NCBI GenBank assembly: GCA_025925615.1
Contig: JAICLN010000198.1
Span: 1 to 7,898, forward strand
From: Actinomycetospora sp.
GTDB taxonomy: Bacteria; Actinomycetota; Actinomycetes; Mycobacteriales; Pseudonocardiaceae
Direction of reading: 5' to 3'
Length of the DNA: 7,898 bases
Shown one piece after another: positions 1 to 6,682 of this stretch (position 1 is the stretch's first letter; each line of letters opens with the position of its first letter). Below the pieces are notes generated by a model. That model was not told the DNA's origin. It saw only the letters and a program-made list of their open reading frames with translations, and did no database searches. The position numbers and the translations under genes were made by a program.

Positions 1-49
1 CCCGGCGGGCCCGCGCCGTCTCGTCCAACCAGGCCAGGGGGTCACTCAC
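1..49 (-). CDS. bioF: 8-amino-7-oxononanoate synthase, N-terminal fragment
   Basis: Only the first 16 codons lie in the window; the gene runs off the left edge. Read on the minus strand from GTG at 49-47, it begins MSDPLAWLDETARARR, which is the typical start of actinobacterial BioF. BioF is the PLP enzyme that condenses pimeloyl thioester with L-alanine in biotin synthesis. An in-frame TAG at 61-59 lies just upstream and no other start codon follows it, so the GTG start is well fixed. An AGGG seven bases upstream can serve as ribosome binding site. It follows bioA by 52 bases on the same strand, and bioA-bioF is the usual actinobacterial order, which supports the assignment. The identification rests on a short peptide plus context. 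Confidence 0.78.
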   Translation of the reverse strand, partial: MSDPLAWLDETARARR

Positions 50-101
50 GCCGACACCCTAGGCAGCCCCGCGAGCTGACGGGGACGGCCGGGGCGCTGC
101 G

Positions 102-1412
102 TCACCCCGCCCCGGCGGCCGCCACGACCGCCCGGGCGATGCGGTCCACGTCGTCGGGCGGGGTGACGTAGGGCGGCATCGTGTAGACGAGGTCGCGGAA
201 CGGGCGCAGCCATACGCCCTCCGCCTCCGCCGCCGCCTGGGCGGCCGGGACGTCGACGGGGTGGTCGAGCGCCACAACGCCGATCGCGCCGAGCACCCGC
301 ACGTCGCGCACGCCCGGCAGCTCGCGTGCCGGGGCGAGTCCCTCGCGGAGCCGGGCACCGATCCCGGCGACCTCCGCGCGCCAGTCGCGGCGCAGCAGCT
401 CGTCGATGCTCGCCAGGGCCACCCGCGCCGCGAGCGGGTTCCCCATGAACGTCGGGCCGTGCATCAGGCCGCCCCCGCCGCGCTCGTCGCTGACCGCCGC
501 CGCGACCGCCGGGGTGCACAGCGCGGCTGCCAGCGTCAGGTAGCCACCCGTGAGGGCCTTCCCGACGCACAGCACGTCCGGGGACACCCCGGCGTGGTCC
601 GCGGCGAAGAGCTCGCCCGTCCGCCCGAAACCGGTGGCGATCTCGTCGAACACGAGCACCAGGTCGTGCCGGTCGGCGATCTCCCTCAGGGCGTGGAGGT
701 GGCGCGGGTCGTGGAAGCGCATGCCGCCGGCGCCCTGGACGACGGGCTCGACGATGATCCCGGCCAGCTCGTCGGCGTGGGCGTCGGCGACGGCGGCGAG
801 GTGCTCGTCGTAGGCCTCGGCGTACCCCTCGTCGTACGGAGCCGGCGGCACGTCGGCGAACACCTGCTCGGGCAGGAAGCCCGTCCAGAGCGCGTGCATC
901 CCGCCGTCGGGATCGCACACGCTCATCGCCGCGAACGTGTCGCCGTGGTAGCCGCCGCGCCAGGTCATCATCCGCGTACGGCCCGGCCGCCCCCGGGCCC
1001 GCTGGTACTGCAGGCACATCTTCACCGCGACCTCGACCGAGACCGAGCCGGAGTCCGCGAGGAAGACGTGCCGCAACGGCTCGGGGGTGATCTCGACGAG
1101 CCGCGTCGCGAGCGCCACCGCCGGGTGGTGGGTGAGGCCGCCGAACATCACGTGGGCCATCTCGTCGGTGGCCCCGCGCAGCGCCGCGTCGAGCGCCGGG
1201 TGGCGGTAGCCGTGCACGGCGGCCCACCACGAGCTCATGCCGTCGACGAGCTCGCGCCCGTCGTCGAGGGTCAGCCGCACTCCCTGCGCGGAGGTCACCA
1301 CCAGCGGTTCGGTGCGCCCCGGCATCGGGCCGTAGGGGTGCCAGACGTGCTCCCGATCCAGGGCGGGGACGTCGGCCGCGGCGGGACGGGACGGACCTGA
1401 CTGGGGGGACAC
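102..1412 (-). CDS. bioA: Adenosylmethionine-8-amino-7-oxononanoate aminotransferase
   Basis: BioA transfers the amino group of S-adenosylmethionine to 8-amino-7-oxononanoate, giving 7,8-diaminononanoate, the third-last step of biotin synthesis. It is a cytosolic class III (fold type I) PLP aminotransferase. The 436 residues are full length for the family. Visible hallmarks are HVWHPYGPM near residue 22, the substrate-site SSWW at 60-63, GGYHGDTF at 153-160 with Tyr155, [12 protein letters not shown] with the PLP-binding Asp256, and the Schiff-base lysine Lys285 in [10 protein letters not shown]. The C-terminal [13 protein letters not shown] block starts at 401; its Arg403 matches the arginine that binds the substrate carboxylate in E. 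coli BioA. The start is GTG at 1412, with no good Shine-Dalgarno in front of it. bioF follows on the same strand, and a PaaX-type regulator diverges only 17 bases away. Confidence 0.96.
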   Translation of the reverse strand: MSPQSGPSRPAAADVPALDREHVWHPYGPMPGRTEPLVVTSAQGVRLTLDDGRELVDGMSSWWAAVHGYRHPALDAALRGATDEMAHVMFGGLTHHPAVALATRLVEITPEPLRHVFLADSGSVSVEVAVKMCLQYQRARGRPGRTRMMTWRGGYHGDTFAAMSVCDPDGGMHALWTGFLPEQVFADVPPAPYDEGYAEAYDEHLAAVADAHADELAGIIVEPVVQGAGGMRFHDPRHLHALREIADRHDLVLVFDEIATGFGRTGELFAADHAGVSPDVLCVGKALTGGYLTLAAALCTPAVAAAVSDERGGGGLMHGPTFMGNPLAARVALASIDELLRRDWRAEVAGIGARLREGLAPARELPGVRDVRVLGAIGVVALDHPVDVPAAQAAAEAEGVWLRPFRDLVYTMPPYVTPPDDVDRIARAVVAAAGAG

Positions 1413-1415
1413 GCC

Positions 1416-1421
1416 TACGAT
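1416..1421 (+). promoter_or_regulatory. Candidate -10 box (TACGAT) for a leaderless regulator transcript
   Basis: TACGAT fits the actinobacterial -10 consensus TANNNT. It ends eight bases before the ATG at 1430, so transcription would begin at or within a base or two of the start codon. No Shine-Dalgarno precedes that ATG, which agrees with leaderless initiation, a common mode in actinobacteria. The box overlaps an 8-base palindrome ACGATCGT (1417-1424) lying between the divergent bioA and regulator starts. No convincing -35 box was found at the right distance. The sequence match is direct; the function is inferred. Confidence 0.35.
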
Positions 1422-1429
1422 CGTCGGCC

Positions 1430-2296
1430 ATGGCGGCGGGGGGCGTGACGAACGGGTCTCCCGGCTCGGCCGAAGATGCGTTCTCCCGTCGTCGCGAGGT
1501 CGCGGCCACGAGCGCCCGGTCGCTGCTGCTGACCGTGCTCGGGGAGTTCGTCCTCCCCACCGGCGACGCCGTGTGGACCCAGACGCTGCTCGACGCGCTC
1601 GGCAGCGTCGGGGTCGAGGAGAAGTCCGCCCGGCAGGCGCTCGCGCGGACCGCCGCGGACGACGTCGTCGTCTCCGAGCGTGCCGGACGACGGGTGCGGT
1701 GGTCCCTGACGGCGTCCGGGCGCCGGCTGCTCTCCGAGGGCGCGGAACGGATCTACGCGCACGGGACGCGGCGCGCGCCCTGGGACGGCCGCTGGCTGGT
1801 CCTCGTCGTCAGCGTGCCCGAGGCCCAGCGGGCGCTGCGCCACCAGCTGCGCACCCAGCTCGCGTGGGCGGGGCTCGGCTCCCCCGCGCCGGGGGTGTGG
1901 GTGTGTCCCGACGCCGGGCGGCTCGACGCGGCGCACCGCGCCCTGGACGACGTCGGGCTCGACGAGGCCGCCCTCGTCGTCGTCGGGGGCACCCATGGAG
2001 GCCTCTCCGACGCGGAGCTCGTCGCGCAGGCCTGGGACCTGCGCGACCTCGAGGCCCGGTACGCGGACTTCGTGGCACGGTTCGCCGACCTCGAGCCCGA
2101 CCCGGCCGACCCGACGGCGGTGCTGTCGGCCCAGGTGCGGCTGATCGACGCGTGGCGGCGCTTCCCGTTCCTCGACCCGCAGCTGCCGGCCGAGCTGCTG
2201 CCGCCGGGCTGGGTGGGCACGCGGGCCGCCGAGGTCTTCCACCGCCGCCACGAGCAGTGGGCGCCCCTGGCGGAGCAGGCGTTCGGGACTGCGTGA
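1430..2296 (+). CDS. PaaX family transcriptional regulator
   Basis: A 288-residue protein with the PaaX three-part layout. A winged-helix DNA-binding domain spans about 28-105, beginning with [16 protein letters not shown] and including the recognition-like segment [13 protein letters not shown] Cas2-like central domain starts near 118 ([17 protein letters not shown]). The C-terminal domain ends in the family hallmark [17 protein letters not shown] at 245-263. PaaX of E. coli represses phenylacetate degradation and responds to phenylacetyl-CoA. No paa genes are present here, so the effector is unknown and the symbol is withheld. The ATG at 1430 has no ribosome binding site but sits where a leaderless transcript could start; an in-frame GTG at 1445 is an alternative. 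It precedes an LLM oxidoreductase by 76 bases on the same strand and diverges from bioA, so it may control the neighbouring catabolic genes, itself, or both. Confidence 0.9.
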   Translation: MAAGGVTNGSPGSAEDAFSRRREVAATSARSLLLTVLGEFVLPTGDAVWTQTLLDALGSVGVEEKSARQALARTAADDVVVSERAGRRVRWSLTASGRRLLSEGAERIYAHGTRRAPWDGRWLVLVVSVPEAQRALRHQLRTQLAWAGLGSPAPGVWVCPDAGRLDAAHRALDDVGLDEAALVVVGGTHGGLSDAELVAQAWDLRDLEARYADFVARFADLEPDPADPTAVLSAQVRLIDAWRRFPFLDPQLPAELLPPGWVGTRAAEVFHRRHEQWAPLAEQAFGTA

Positions 2297-2309
2297 GCTC
2301 GTCGACTTG

Positions 2310-2329
2310 CCTTCGAGCGCGCTCGAAGG
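2310..2329. repeat. Perfect 20-base palindrome between regulator and LLM gene
   Basis: CCTTCGAGCG is followed directly by its exact reverse complement CGCTCGAAGG, with no mismatch or spacer. It lies 14 bases after the regulator stop codon and 44 bases before the LLM oxidoreductase start. Its length and perfect dyad symmetry fit an operator for a dimeric repressor, and the PaaX-type regulator just upstream is the obvious candidate. As RNA it could fold into an 8-bp stem with a GCGC loop and act as a terminator, but no T-run follows. The structure is certain; either role is inference. Confidence 0.55.
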
Positions 2330-2331
2330 GA

Positions 2332-2355
2332 GACGATGATCCGCGAGACATCGTC
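2332..2355. repeat. Inverted repeat GACGATG-N10-CATCGTC
   Basis: Two exact 7-base arms, at 2332-2338 and 2349-2355, flank a 10-base spacer in the gap upstream of the LLM oxidoreductase. The centre-to-centre spacing is about 17 bases. A two-site dimeric regulator could bind here, but this is inferred only from symmetry and position. Confidence 0.35.
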
Positions 2356-2362
2356 ACTCGCG
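2342..2362. repeat. Inverted repeat CGCGAG-N9-CTCGCG
   Basis: Six-base arms at 2342-2347 and 2357-2362 interleave with the GACGATG/CATCGTC repeat. The right arm runs into the Shine-Dalgarno of the LLM gene and is part of the 8-base palindrome CTCGCGAG (2357-2364). Either repeat could be an operator or an RNA fold near the ribosome binding site. In such GC-rich DNA a 6-base CG-rich arm pair may also be chance. Confidence 0.28.
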
Positions 2363-2367
2363 AGGAG
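2362..2367 (+). promoter_or_regulatory. Shine-Dalgarno GAGGAG for the first LLM gene
   Basis: GAGGAG ends five bases before the ATG at 2373. It fixes that ATG as the start and is one of the better ribosome binding sites in the window. Confidence 0.7.
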
Positions 2368-2372
2368 ACCTC

Positions 2373-3248
2373 ATGGAGCTCGGCTTCCACGTCCCGATCT
2401 TCGACATCGACGGCGGCCCCACGGCCATCGCGGGCGAGCTCGCCCGGGTGGGCCAGGCCACCGAGGCGTCCGGGGCGAGCTGGCTCTCGTTCATGGACCA
2501 CTTCTTCCAGATCCAGCCGACCGGCCTGCCCGCCGAGTCCCACATGCTCGAGGGCTACACGACCCTGGGGTACCTGGCCGCCCACACCTCGACGGTCGAC
2601 CTGGGCCTGCTCGTCACCGGCGTCACCTACCGCCACCCGGGCCTGCTCGCCAAGACCGTCACCACGCTCGACGTCCTCTCGGGCGGGCGGGCCGTGCTCG
2701 GCATCGGCGCCGCGTGGTTCGAGCGCGAGCACCACGGGCTCGGGGTCCCGTTCCCGCCCCTGAAGGAGCGCTTCGAGCGGCTCGAGGAGGCGCTGCAGAT
2801 CAGCGCCCGGATGTGGGACCCGGAGAACAACGGCCCCTACGAGGGCAAGTACTACCAGCTCGCGGAGACGCTGTGCTCGCCGCAGCCGCTGCACCGGCCG
2901 CGGGTGCTCATCGGGGGCGGCGGGGAGAAGAAGACCCTGCGGCTGGTCGCGCAGTACGGCGACGCCTGCAACCTGTTCGCGAGCTCGCCCGCCGACATCG
3001 AGCACAAGCTCGACGTCCTGCGCCGCCACTGCGACGACGTCGGGCGCGACTACGACGACATCCGCGTGACGATCATGGCGAACAACCCGCGGCCCGGCCC
3101 GGAGACCGTCGACGAGTTCGTCCGCGCCATGGCCGACTACGCGAAGCTCGGGGTGGCGCAGGTGATGGTCACGCCGACGACCGGCTCACCGGCCGCGTGG
3201 ATCGACGGCATGACGCCGGCGGTGTCGAAGCTGGCCGAGCTGGGCTAG
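2373..3248 (+). CDS. LLM class F420-dependent oxidoreductase, Rv1855c-like
   Basis: A 291-residue luciferase-like TIM-barrel oxidoreductase. The N-terminal strand MELGFHVPIF, SWLSFMDHFFQ near 36-46, and the long conserved block at 83-115 (GVTYRHPGLLAKTVTTLDVL, then SGGRAVLGIGAAWFE) are typical of the family. PRVLIGGGGEKKTLRLVAQY at 176-195 matches the cofactor phosphate-binding loop seen in the Rv1855c-type group of probable F420-dependent enzymes. Such proteins move hydride between reduced cofactor F420 (or FMNH2) and organic substrates in the cytosol. The substrate here is unknown. The ATG start is supported by GAGGAG. The gene follows the PaaX-type regulator and ends tail-to-tail with the VOC gene, the two stop codons sharing CTAG at 3245-3248. 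Cofactor choice (F420 rather than FMN) comes from family resemblance only. Confidence 0.93.
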   Translation: MELGFHVPIFDIDGGPTAIAGELARVGQATEASGASWLSFMDHFFQIQPTGLPAESHMLEGYTTLGYLAAHTSTVDLGLLVTGVTYRHPGLLAKTVTTLDVLSGGRAVLGIGAAWFEREHHGLGVPFPPLKERFERLEEALQISARMWDPENNGPYEGKYYQLAETLCSPQPLHRPRVLIGGGGEKKTLRLVAQYGDACNLFASSPADIEHKLDVLRRHCDDVGRDYDDIRVTIMANNPRPGPETVDEFVRAMADYAKLGVAQVMVTPTTGSPAAWIDGMTPAVSKLAELG

Positions 3249-3658
3249 GAGGTCGGCAGCCAGACCTCCCACGCGATGCCGTCCGGGTCGGCGAACGACA
3301 CGAACTCGGCGTAGCCCGCGTCGCGCACGGGCGAGTGCTCGACCCCCTGGGTGTCCAGGTGGGCGATCCACTCCTCGAGCGCGGCGTGGTCGGCCACGGT
3401 CACCGCGAGGTGGTCGAGGCCGGTGCGCTGCGGGTCGAACCGATCGCCCGACCGCTCGTACGGCTCGTGGATCCCGAGCACGAGACCGGACCCGGGGTGC
3501 CGGATCAGCTGGCGCGGGTGCCGCGCCTCGGGCGGGCCCTCGCGGCGCTCGCTCGCCCGCTCGAAGCCCATGACCCGCTCGTAGAACCCCACGCTGGCGC
3601 CCATGTCGCGCACGACGAGCGCGACATGGGCGACCTGCGTGAAGCCGGGTCCGGGCAC
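3245..3658 (-). CDS. VOC family protein (glyoxalase/dioxygenase-like)
   Basis: A small vicinal-oxygen-chelate protein, 137 residues from the chosen start, made of two beta-alpha-beta-beta-beta modules. Candidate metal ligands are His11 (QVAHVALVVRD), His83 (GLDHLAVTV) and Glu131 (IAWEVWLP), at the usual VOC positions. FADPDGIAWEVW at the C-terminus is a strong family signature. VOC enzymes include glyoxalases, extradiol dioxygenases, epimerases and resistance proteins, so the reaction is open. The GTG at 3658 shares one base with the TAG stop of the upstream dehydrogenase (TAGTG), a junction that favours coupled translation. A GTG at 3670 would add four residues (MDPV) and overlap by 13 bases; neither start has a clear Shine-Dalgarno. 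It is the last gene of the four-gene minus-strand operon, and its stop overlaps that of the convergent LLM gene. Confidence 0.87.
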   Translation of the reverse strand: MPGPGFTQVAHVALVVRDMGASVGFYERVMGFERASERREGPPEARHPRQLIRHPGSGLVLGIHEPYERSGDRFDPQRTGLDHLAVTVADHAALEEWIAHLDTQGVEHSPVRDAGYAEFVSFADPDGIAWEVWLPTS

Positions 3659-5034
3659 TACTGGATCCACACCGTCTTCGCGTTGGTGAACGTCTGCGTG
3701 CCGAAGCTCGCGAGCTCGCGGCCGTAGCCCGAGTTCTTGGCCCCGCCGAAGGGGACCTCCGGCGTCGAGGCCGTGACCTTGTTGATGTACATCATGCCGG
3801 TGTCGACCTCGTTGGCCAGCCGCTCCGCCTCGGCCGCGTCCTGGGTCCAGGCGCTGCCGCCCAGCCCGAAGCTCGAGTCGTTGGCGATCGCGATGGCCTC
3901 GTCGATGTCCTTCGCGCGGAAGAACAGCGCCACCGGGCCGAAGAGCTCCTCGTAGTACGCCGGGGCGTTCTTCGGGATCTCGGCGAGCACCGACGGCGGG
4001 TAGAAGTTGCCCTGACCGCCCATCGGCTTGCCCCCGGTGAGGAGCTTCGCGCCCGCGGCCACCGAGTCCTGGACCTGCTGATCGAGCTCTTCGAGGCCCT
4101 GCGGCCCCGACATCGGCCCGAGGTCGGTGTCCTCGGCCATCGGGTCACCGACCTTGAGCGCCTCCATCTTCTCCACGAGGAGGCGCGCGAACTCGTCGGC
4201 GACCTGCTCGTGGACGATGATCCGCTTCGCGTTGATGCACGACTGGCCGTTGTTCAGCGTGCGCGAGGCGACGGCCGCGTCGGCGGTGGCGTCGAGGTCG
4301 GCCGAGGGCATGACGATGAACGCGTCGCTGCCGCCCAGCTCGAGGACGCTGGTCTTGACGTTCTTCCCGGCGCGGGCGCCGACCTCACGGCCGGCGGGTT
4401 CGCTGCCGGTGAGGGTCACGGCGCGCACGCGGTCGTCGTCGACCATGGCCTCGATCATCGAGGAGCCGATGAGCAGCGTCTGGAACACGCCCTGCGGGAA
4501 GCCGGCGCGCACGAGCACGTCCTCGATCGCCAGCGCGACCTGGGGGACGTTCGAGGCGTGCTTGAGCAGCCCGGTGTTGCCGGCCATGAGCGCCGGGCAC
4601 AGGAAGCGGAAGACCTGCCAGTAGGGGAAGTTCCACGGCATGATCGCAAGGATCGGGCCCAGCGGCTGGTAGCGGGTGAAGACCCGGGCGTTCTCCGGGG
4701 CGTCCGCCGGGTCCCACGGGTGGTCGGCGAGGTGCTCGGCGGCGTGGTCGGCGTACCAGCGGCAGCCCAGCGCGCACTTAGTGATCTCGGCCTTCGCCGC
4801 GGCGAAGGTCTTGCCCATCTCCAGGGTCGCGAGCTCGGCCAGGTGGTCGGTCTCGGCGTCGAGGATGTCGGCGGCGGCGCGCATCCACCCGGACCGCTGC
4901 TCGAACGTCGTGTCGCGGTAGCTCTGGAAGGCGTCCCAGGACCGTTGGATCCGGTCCTCGAGCTCCTGCTGCGTGAGGGAGTCGAACTCCCGGACCGTCT
5001 CCCCGGTGGCGGGGTTCGTCGTCGCGATCGCCAT
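3658..5034 (-). CDS. NAD(P)-dependent succinate-semialdehyde dehydrogenase-type aldehyde dehydrogenase
   Basis: A complete 458-residue aldehyde dehydrogenase, close in length and motif wording to the short actinobacterial group typified by mycobacterial GabD1. It oxidises an aldehyde to a carboxylate with NAD(P)+, probably succinate semialdehyde or a similar semialdehyde. The start MAIATTNPATGETV is typical. Key sites are MPWNFPYW with the oxyanion Asn135, LLKHASNVP with Lys158 at the cofactor ribose, LTGSEPAG at 208-215, LELGGSDAF with Glu232, NNGQSCINAKR with the catalytic Cys266, EELFGPV at 362-368, and PFGGAKNSGYGREL near 428-441. All catalytic residues are present. The ATG at 5034 lies 40 bases after the amidohydrolase stop; only a distant AAGGGG precedes it. 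As third gene of the operon it may oxidise an aldehyde released by the aldolase- or amidohydrolase-type enzyme. Substrate identity is inferred from resemblance. Confidence 0.94.
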   Translation of the reverse strand: MAIATTNPATGETVREFDSLTQQELEDRIQRSWDAFQSYRDTTFEQRSGWMRAAADILDAETDHLAELATLEMGKTFAAAKAEITKCALGCRWYADHAAEHLADHPWDPADAPENARVFTRYQPLGPILAIMPWNFPYWQVFRFLCPALMAGNTGLLKHASNVPQVALAIEDVLVRAGFPQGVFQTLLIGSSMIEAMVDDDRVRAVTLTGSEPAGREVGARAGKNVKTSVLELGGSDAFIVMPSADLDATADAAVASRTLNNGQSCINAKRIIVHEQVADEFARLLVEKMEALKVGDPMAEDTDLGPMSGPQGLEELDQQVQDSVAAGAKLLTGGKPMGGQGNFYPPSVLAEIPKNAPAYYEELFGPVALFFRAKDIDEAIAIANDSSFGLGGSAWTQDAAEAERLANEVDTGMMYINKVTASTPEVPFGGAKNSGYGRELASFGTQTFTNAKTVWIQ

Positions 5035-5046
5035 GGCACTGGTCTA

Positions 5047-5057
5047 CCCCTTCGGGG
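5047..5057 (-). repeat. Small hairpin CCCC-GAA-GGGG before the dehydrogenase gene
   Basis: In the 40-base gap between the amidohydrolase stop and the dehydrogenase ATG, the transcript reads CCCC, GAA, GGGG. It can form a 4-bp GC stem with a three-base loop. The only Shine-Dalgarno-like run, AAGGGG, lies partly in the 3' arm, about 13 bases from the ATG. A role in setting dehydrogenase translation is possible but speculative; four-base arms are short for this base composition. Confidence 0.25.
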
Positions 5058-5074
5058 CGCTCCCGCACACAGCT

Positions 5075-5908
5075 CTACAGCCCGGGATAGACGCGCGCCG
5101 CGTTGCCGCCGAGCACCGCCTCGGTGAGCTCCTCGGAGAGCCCCAGGTCGCGGATCGCGGCGATGTTGCGCGCCGGGGCCGCCGACGGCGAGTCGGTGCC
5201 GAAGATCGCCCGGCGGGCGATCCGGTCCAGCCCGAAGCTCGCGTAGTAGGCCGGGAGCCGCTTCGGCGGCAGGCCGGCGAGGTCGAGCCACACGTTCTCG
5301 CGGGTCAGCGCGAGCGACGCGGCGGCGTCGTAGCTCCACCCGCGGCCGCCGTGGGCCAGCACGACGGTGAGGTCTCCGAAGTCGCGCAGGACGTCGTCGA
5401 TGAGGACCGGATCCCCGTGCTTCGACGTGGCCCCGGGGAAGAACGACGGACCGGTGTGCACGATCACCGGGATGCCGCGCTCCACGCACCGCGCGTAGGC
5501 CGGGTACAGCTCGCGGTCGTTCGGGGCGATCCCCGCGTGCACCGGATGGATCTTGAGGGCGACGGCGCCCAGGTCGAGCTGGCGGTCGAGCTCTCGGGCC
5601 ACCGGGTGGTGCACGTGCGGGTTGACGTTCGCGACGATCCGGAAGCGCTCCGGGTCGTGCTCCACGATCGGCAGCACGTCCTCGATGGTCTGCCAGCCGG
5701 TCGCCTTCGGGCTGTACTCGCAGAACATCAGGACCCGGTCGACGCCCTCCTCGGCGAAGTACCGGCTGATCTCGGCGGGGATCGGCGCACCGTCGTCGTC
5801 GTAGATCCGCGCCCACGACGCCGCGTCGCCGGCGGGCCCGATCCACGTCTCCCACGACACCTTCAACCGGGCGAGGTGGGCGACGTGGACGTGGGCGTCG
5901 ACGATCAC
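5075..5908 (-). CDS. Amidohydrolase family protein (amidohydrolase_2 / ACMSD-like)
   Basis: A 277-residue metal-dependent TIM-barrel enzyme of the amidohydrolase_2 type, the group that holds aminocarboxymuconate-semialdehyde decarboxylase, aromatic acid decarboxylases and some lactone hydrolases. The full ligand set is visible: the HxH pair His6 and His8 in VDAHVHV, then Lys119 and His121 in LKIHP, His151 in VIVHTG, His186 in LAHGGRG, and the closing Asp239 in FGTDSP. The C-terminal ILGGNAARV-like end (VLGGNAARVYPGL) is also characteristic. The start is GTG at 5908; it lies 10 bases after the stop of the aldolase-fold gene, so the two are almost surely co-transcribed. Whether it hydrolyses or decarboxylates cannot be told from the sequence. 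The dehydrogenase downstream fits a pathway that produces a semialdehyde. Confidence 0.92.
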   Translation of the reverse strand: MIVDAHVHVAHLARLKVSWETWIGPAGDAASWARIYDDDGAPIPAEISRYFAEEGVDRVLMFCEYSPKATGWQTIEDVLPIVEHDPERFRIVANVNPHVHHPVARELDRQLDLGAVALKIHPVHAGIAPNDRELYPAYARCVERGIPVIVHTGPSFFPGATSKHGDPVLIDDVLRDFGDLTVVLAHGGRGWSYDAAASLALTRENVWLDLAGLPPKRLPAYYASFGLDRIARRAIFGTDSPSAAPARNIAAIRDLGLSEELTEAVLGGNAARVYPGL

Positions 5909-5918
5909 GCGGCGGACG

Positions 5919-6668
5919 CTAGTCGAAGAGGTCCGGGTCCGTCCGCACGATCTCGTCCCACAGCGGCTGGAAGGAGAACCACCCGGCGTACTCGGTGCCG
6001 GTCTGCTCGGCGGAGAACTTCGCGTTCCCGTGGTCGATCTGCGTCGGCGTCCCCGCCGCCTCGGCCAGGAGCTGGGCCTGGCAGTTGCGCTCGGTGTTGA
6101 TGAACCACCACGCGGCCTCGGCGACGGTCTTCCCGACGGTGAAGATGCCGTGGTTCTGGTGGAACACCATCTTCCGGCCGGTCAGCCCGGTGGAGAGCGC
6201 CTTGCCGACCTCCGGATCGAGCACCACCGCGCCGCGGCCCTCGGTGACCACGCCGTGGTTCTCGTAGAGCGTGCAGGCGTCCTGGGTGATCGGGTCGAGC
6301 GGGCGGGCCAGCGACGACCACGCCTTGCCGTAGACCGAGTGGGCGTGCGCGGCGGCGACGACGTCCGGGTGGCCGGCGTGCACCGCGGAGTGGATGACGA
6401 ACCCGGCCTGGTTCACCGGCTTGCTGCCGTGCACGACGTCGCCGTGGTGGTTCACCGCGATGAGGTCGGAGACCCGGATGTGCCGGAAGCTCATCCCGAA
6501 CGGGTTGACCCAGAACATGTGCGGGTCCTCGGGGTCGCGCACCGTGATGTGGCCGGCGATCCCCTCGCCGAACCCGAACCGGCCGAAGATCCGGAAGGCG
6601 CCCGCGAGCTGCTGCTTGCGGTGCAGCCGTTCCTCGGCGCTCGTCGCGAACGACGGCGGCTGCGGCAT
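5919..6668 (-). CDS. Class II aldolase/adducin family protein
   Basis: First gene of the minus-strand operon. From the chosen start it has 249 residues, beginning MPQPPSFATSAEERLHRKQQ. GEGIAGHITVRDPE at 34-47 matches the phosphate or carboxylate loop of the fold. Metal ligands are His108 and His110 in AAAHAHS and His173 in QNHG, spaced as in fuculose-phosphate aldolase. The residue aligned with that enzyme's catalytic Glu73 is Gly89 (NQAGFVIH), so sugar-phosphate aldol cleavage is unlikely. Some relatives with this fold are decarboxylases of aromatic or pyridine dicarboxylates, a plausible alternative. The ATG at 6668 is chosen for its AGGAGG eight bases upstream. The open frame continues to GTG at 6776 (285 residues), with ATGs at 6752 and 6704, but these lack a well-spaced Shine-Dalgarno and the 6752-6704 stretch has several A/T-ending codons. 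The amidohydrolase gene follows after 10 bases. Confidence 0.92.
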   Translation of the reverse strand: MPQPPSFATSAEERLHRKQQLAGAFRIFGRFGFGEGIAGHITVRDPEDPHMFWVNPFGMSFRHIRVSDLIAVNHHGDVVHGSKPVNQAGFVIHSAVHAGHPDVVAAAHAHSVYGKAWSSLARPLDPITQDACTLYENHGVVTEGRGAVVLDPEVGKALSTGLTGRKMVFHQNHGIFTVGKTVAEAAWWFINTERNCQAQLLAEAAGTPTQIDHGNAKFSAEQTGTEYAGWFSFQPLWDEIVRTDPDLFD

Positions 6669-6676
6669 CACGATGC

Positions 6677-6682
6677 CCTCCT
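6677..6682 (-). promoter_or_regulatory. Shine-Dalgarno AGGAGG deciding the aldolase-family start
   Basis: CCTCCT on the plus strand reads AGGAGG on the coding strand, followed by eight bases and ATG at 6668-6666. It is the strongest ribosome binding site in the window. It lies inside the longer open frame, so it argues for the internal ATG as the real start. It also encodes Gln-Glu-Gly in the longer reading, so a chance match is not excluded. Confidence 0.55.

Noticed and set aside
46..1560. Long minus-strand open frame (about 504 residues) across bioA
   Set aside because: It is an out-of-frame reading of bioA: arginine- and glycine-rich low-complexity protein with no recognisable motif. Long spurious frames are expected in DNA this GC-rich.
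1809..3029. Long minus-strand open frame opposite the regulator and LLM genes
   Set aside because: It is antisense to two well-supported genes, has no family motif, and crosses the intergenic palindrome.
4455..5855. Long minus-strand open frame over the amidohydrolase and dehydrogenase
   Set aside because: It is a shifted frame of those two genes; the composition is Arg/Ala/Pro-rich and the catalytic motifs are in the other frames.
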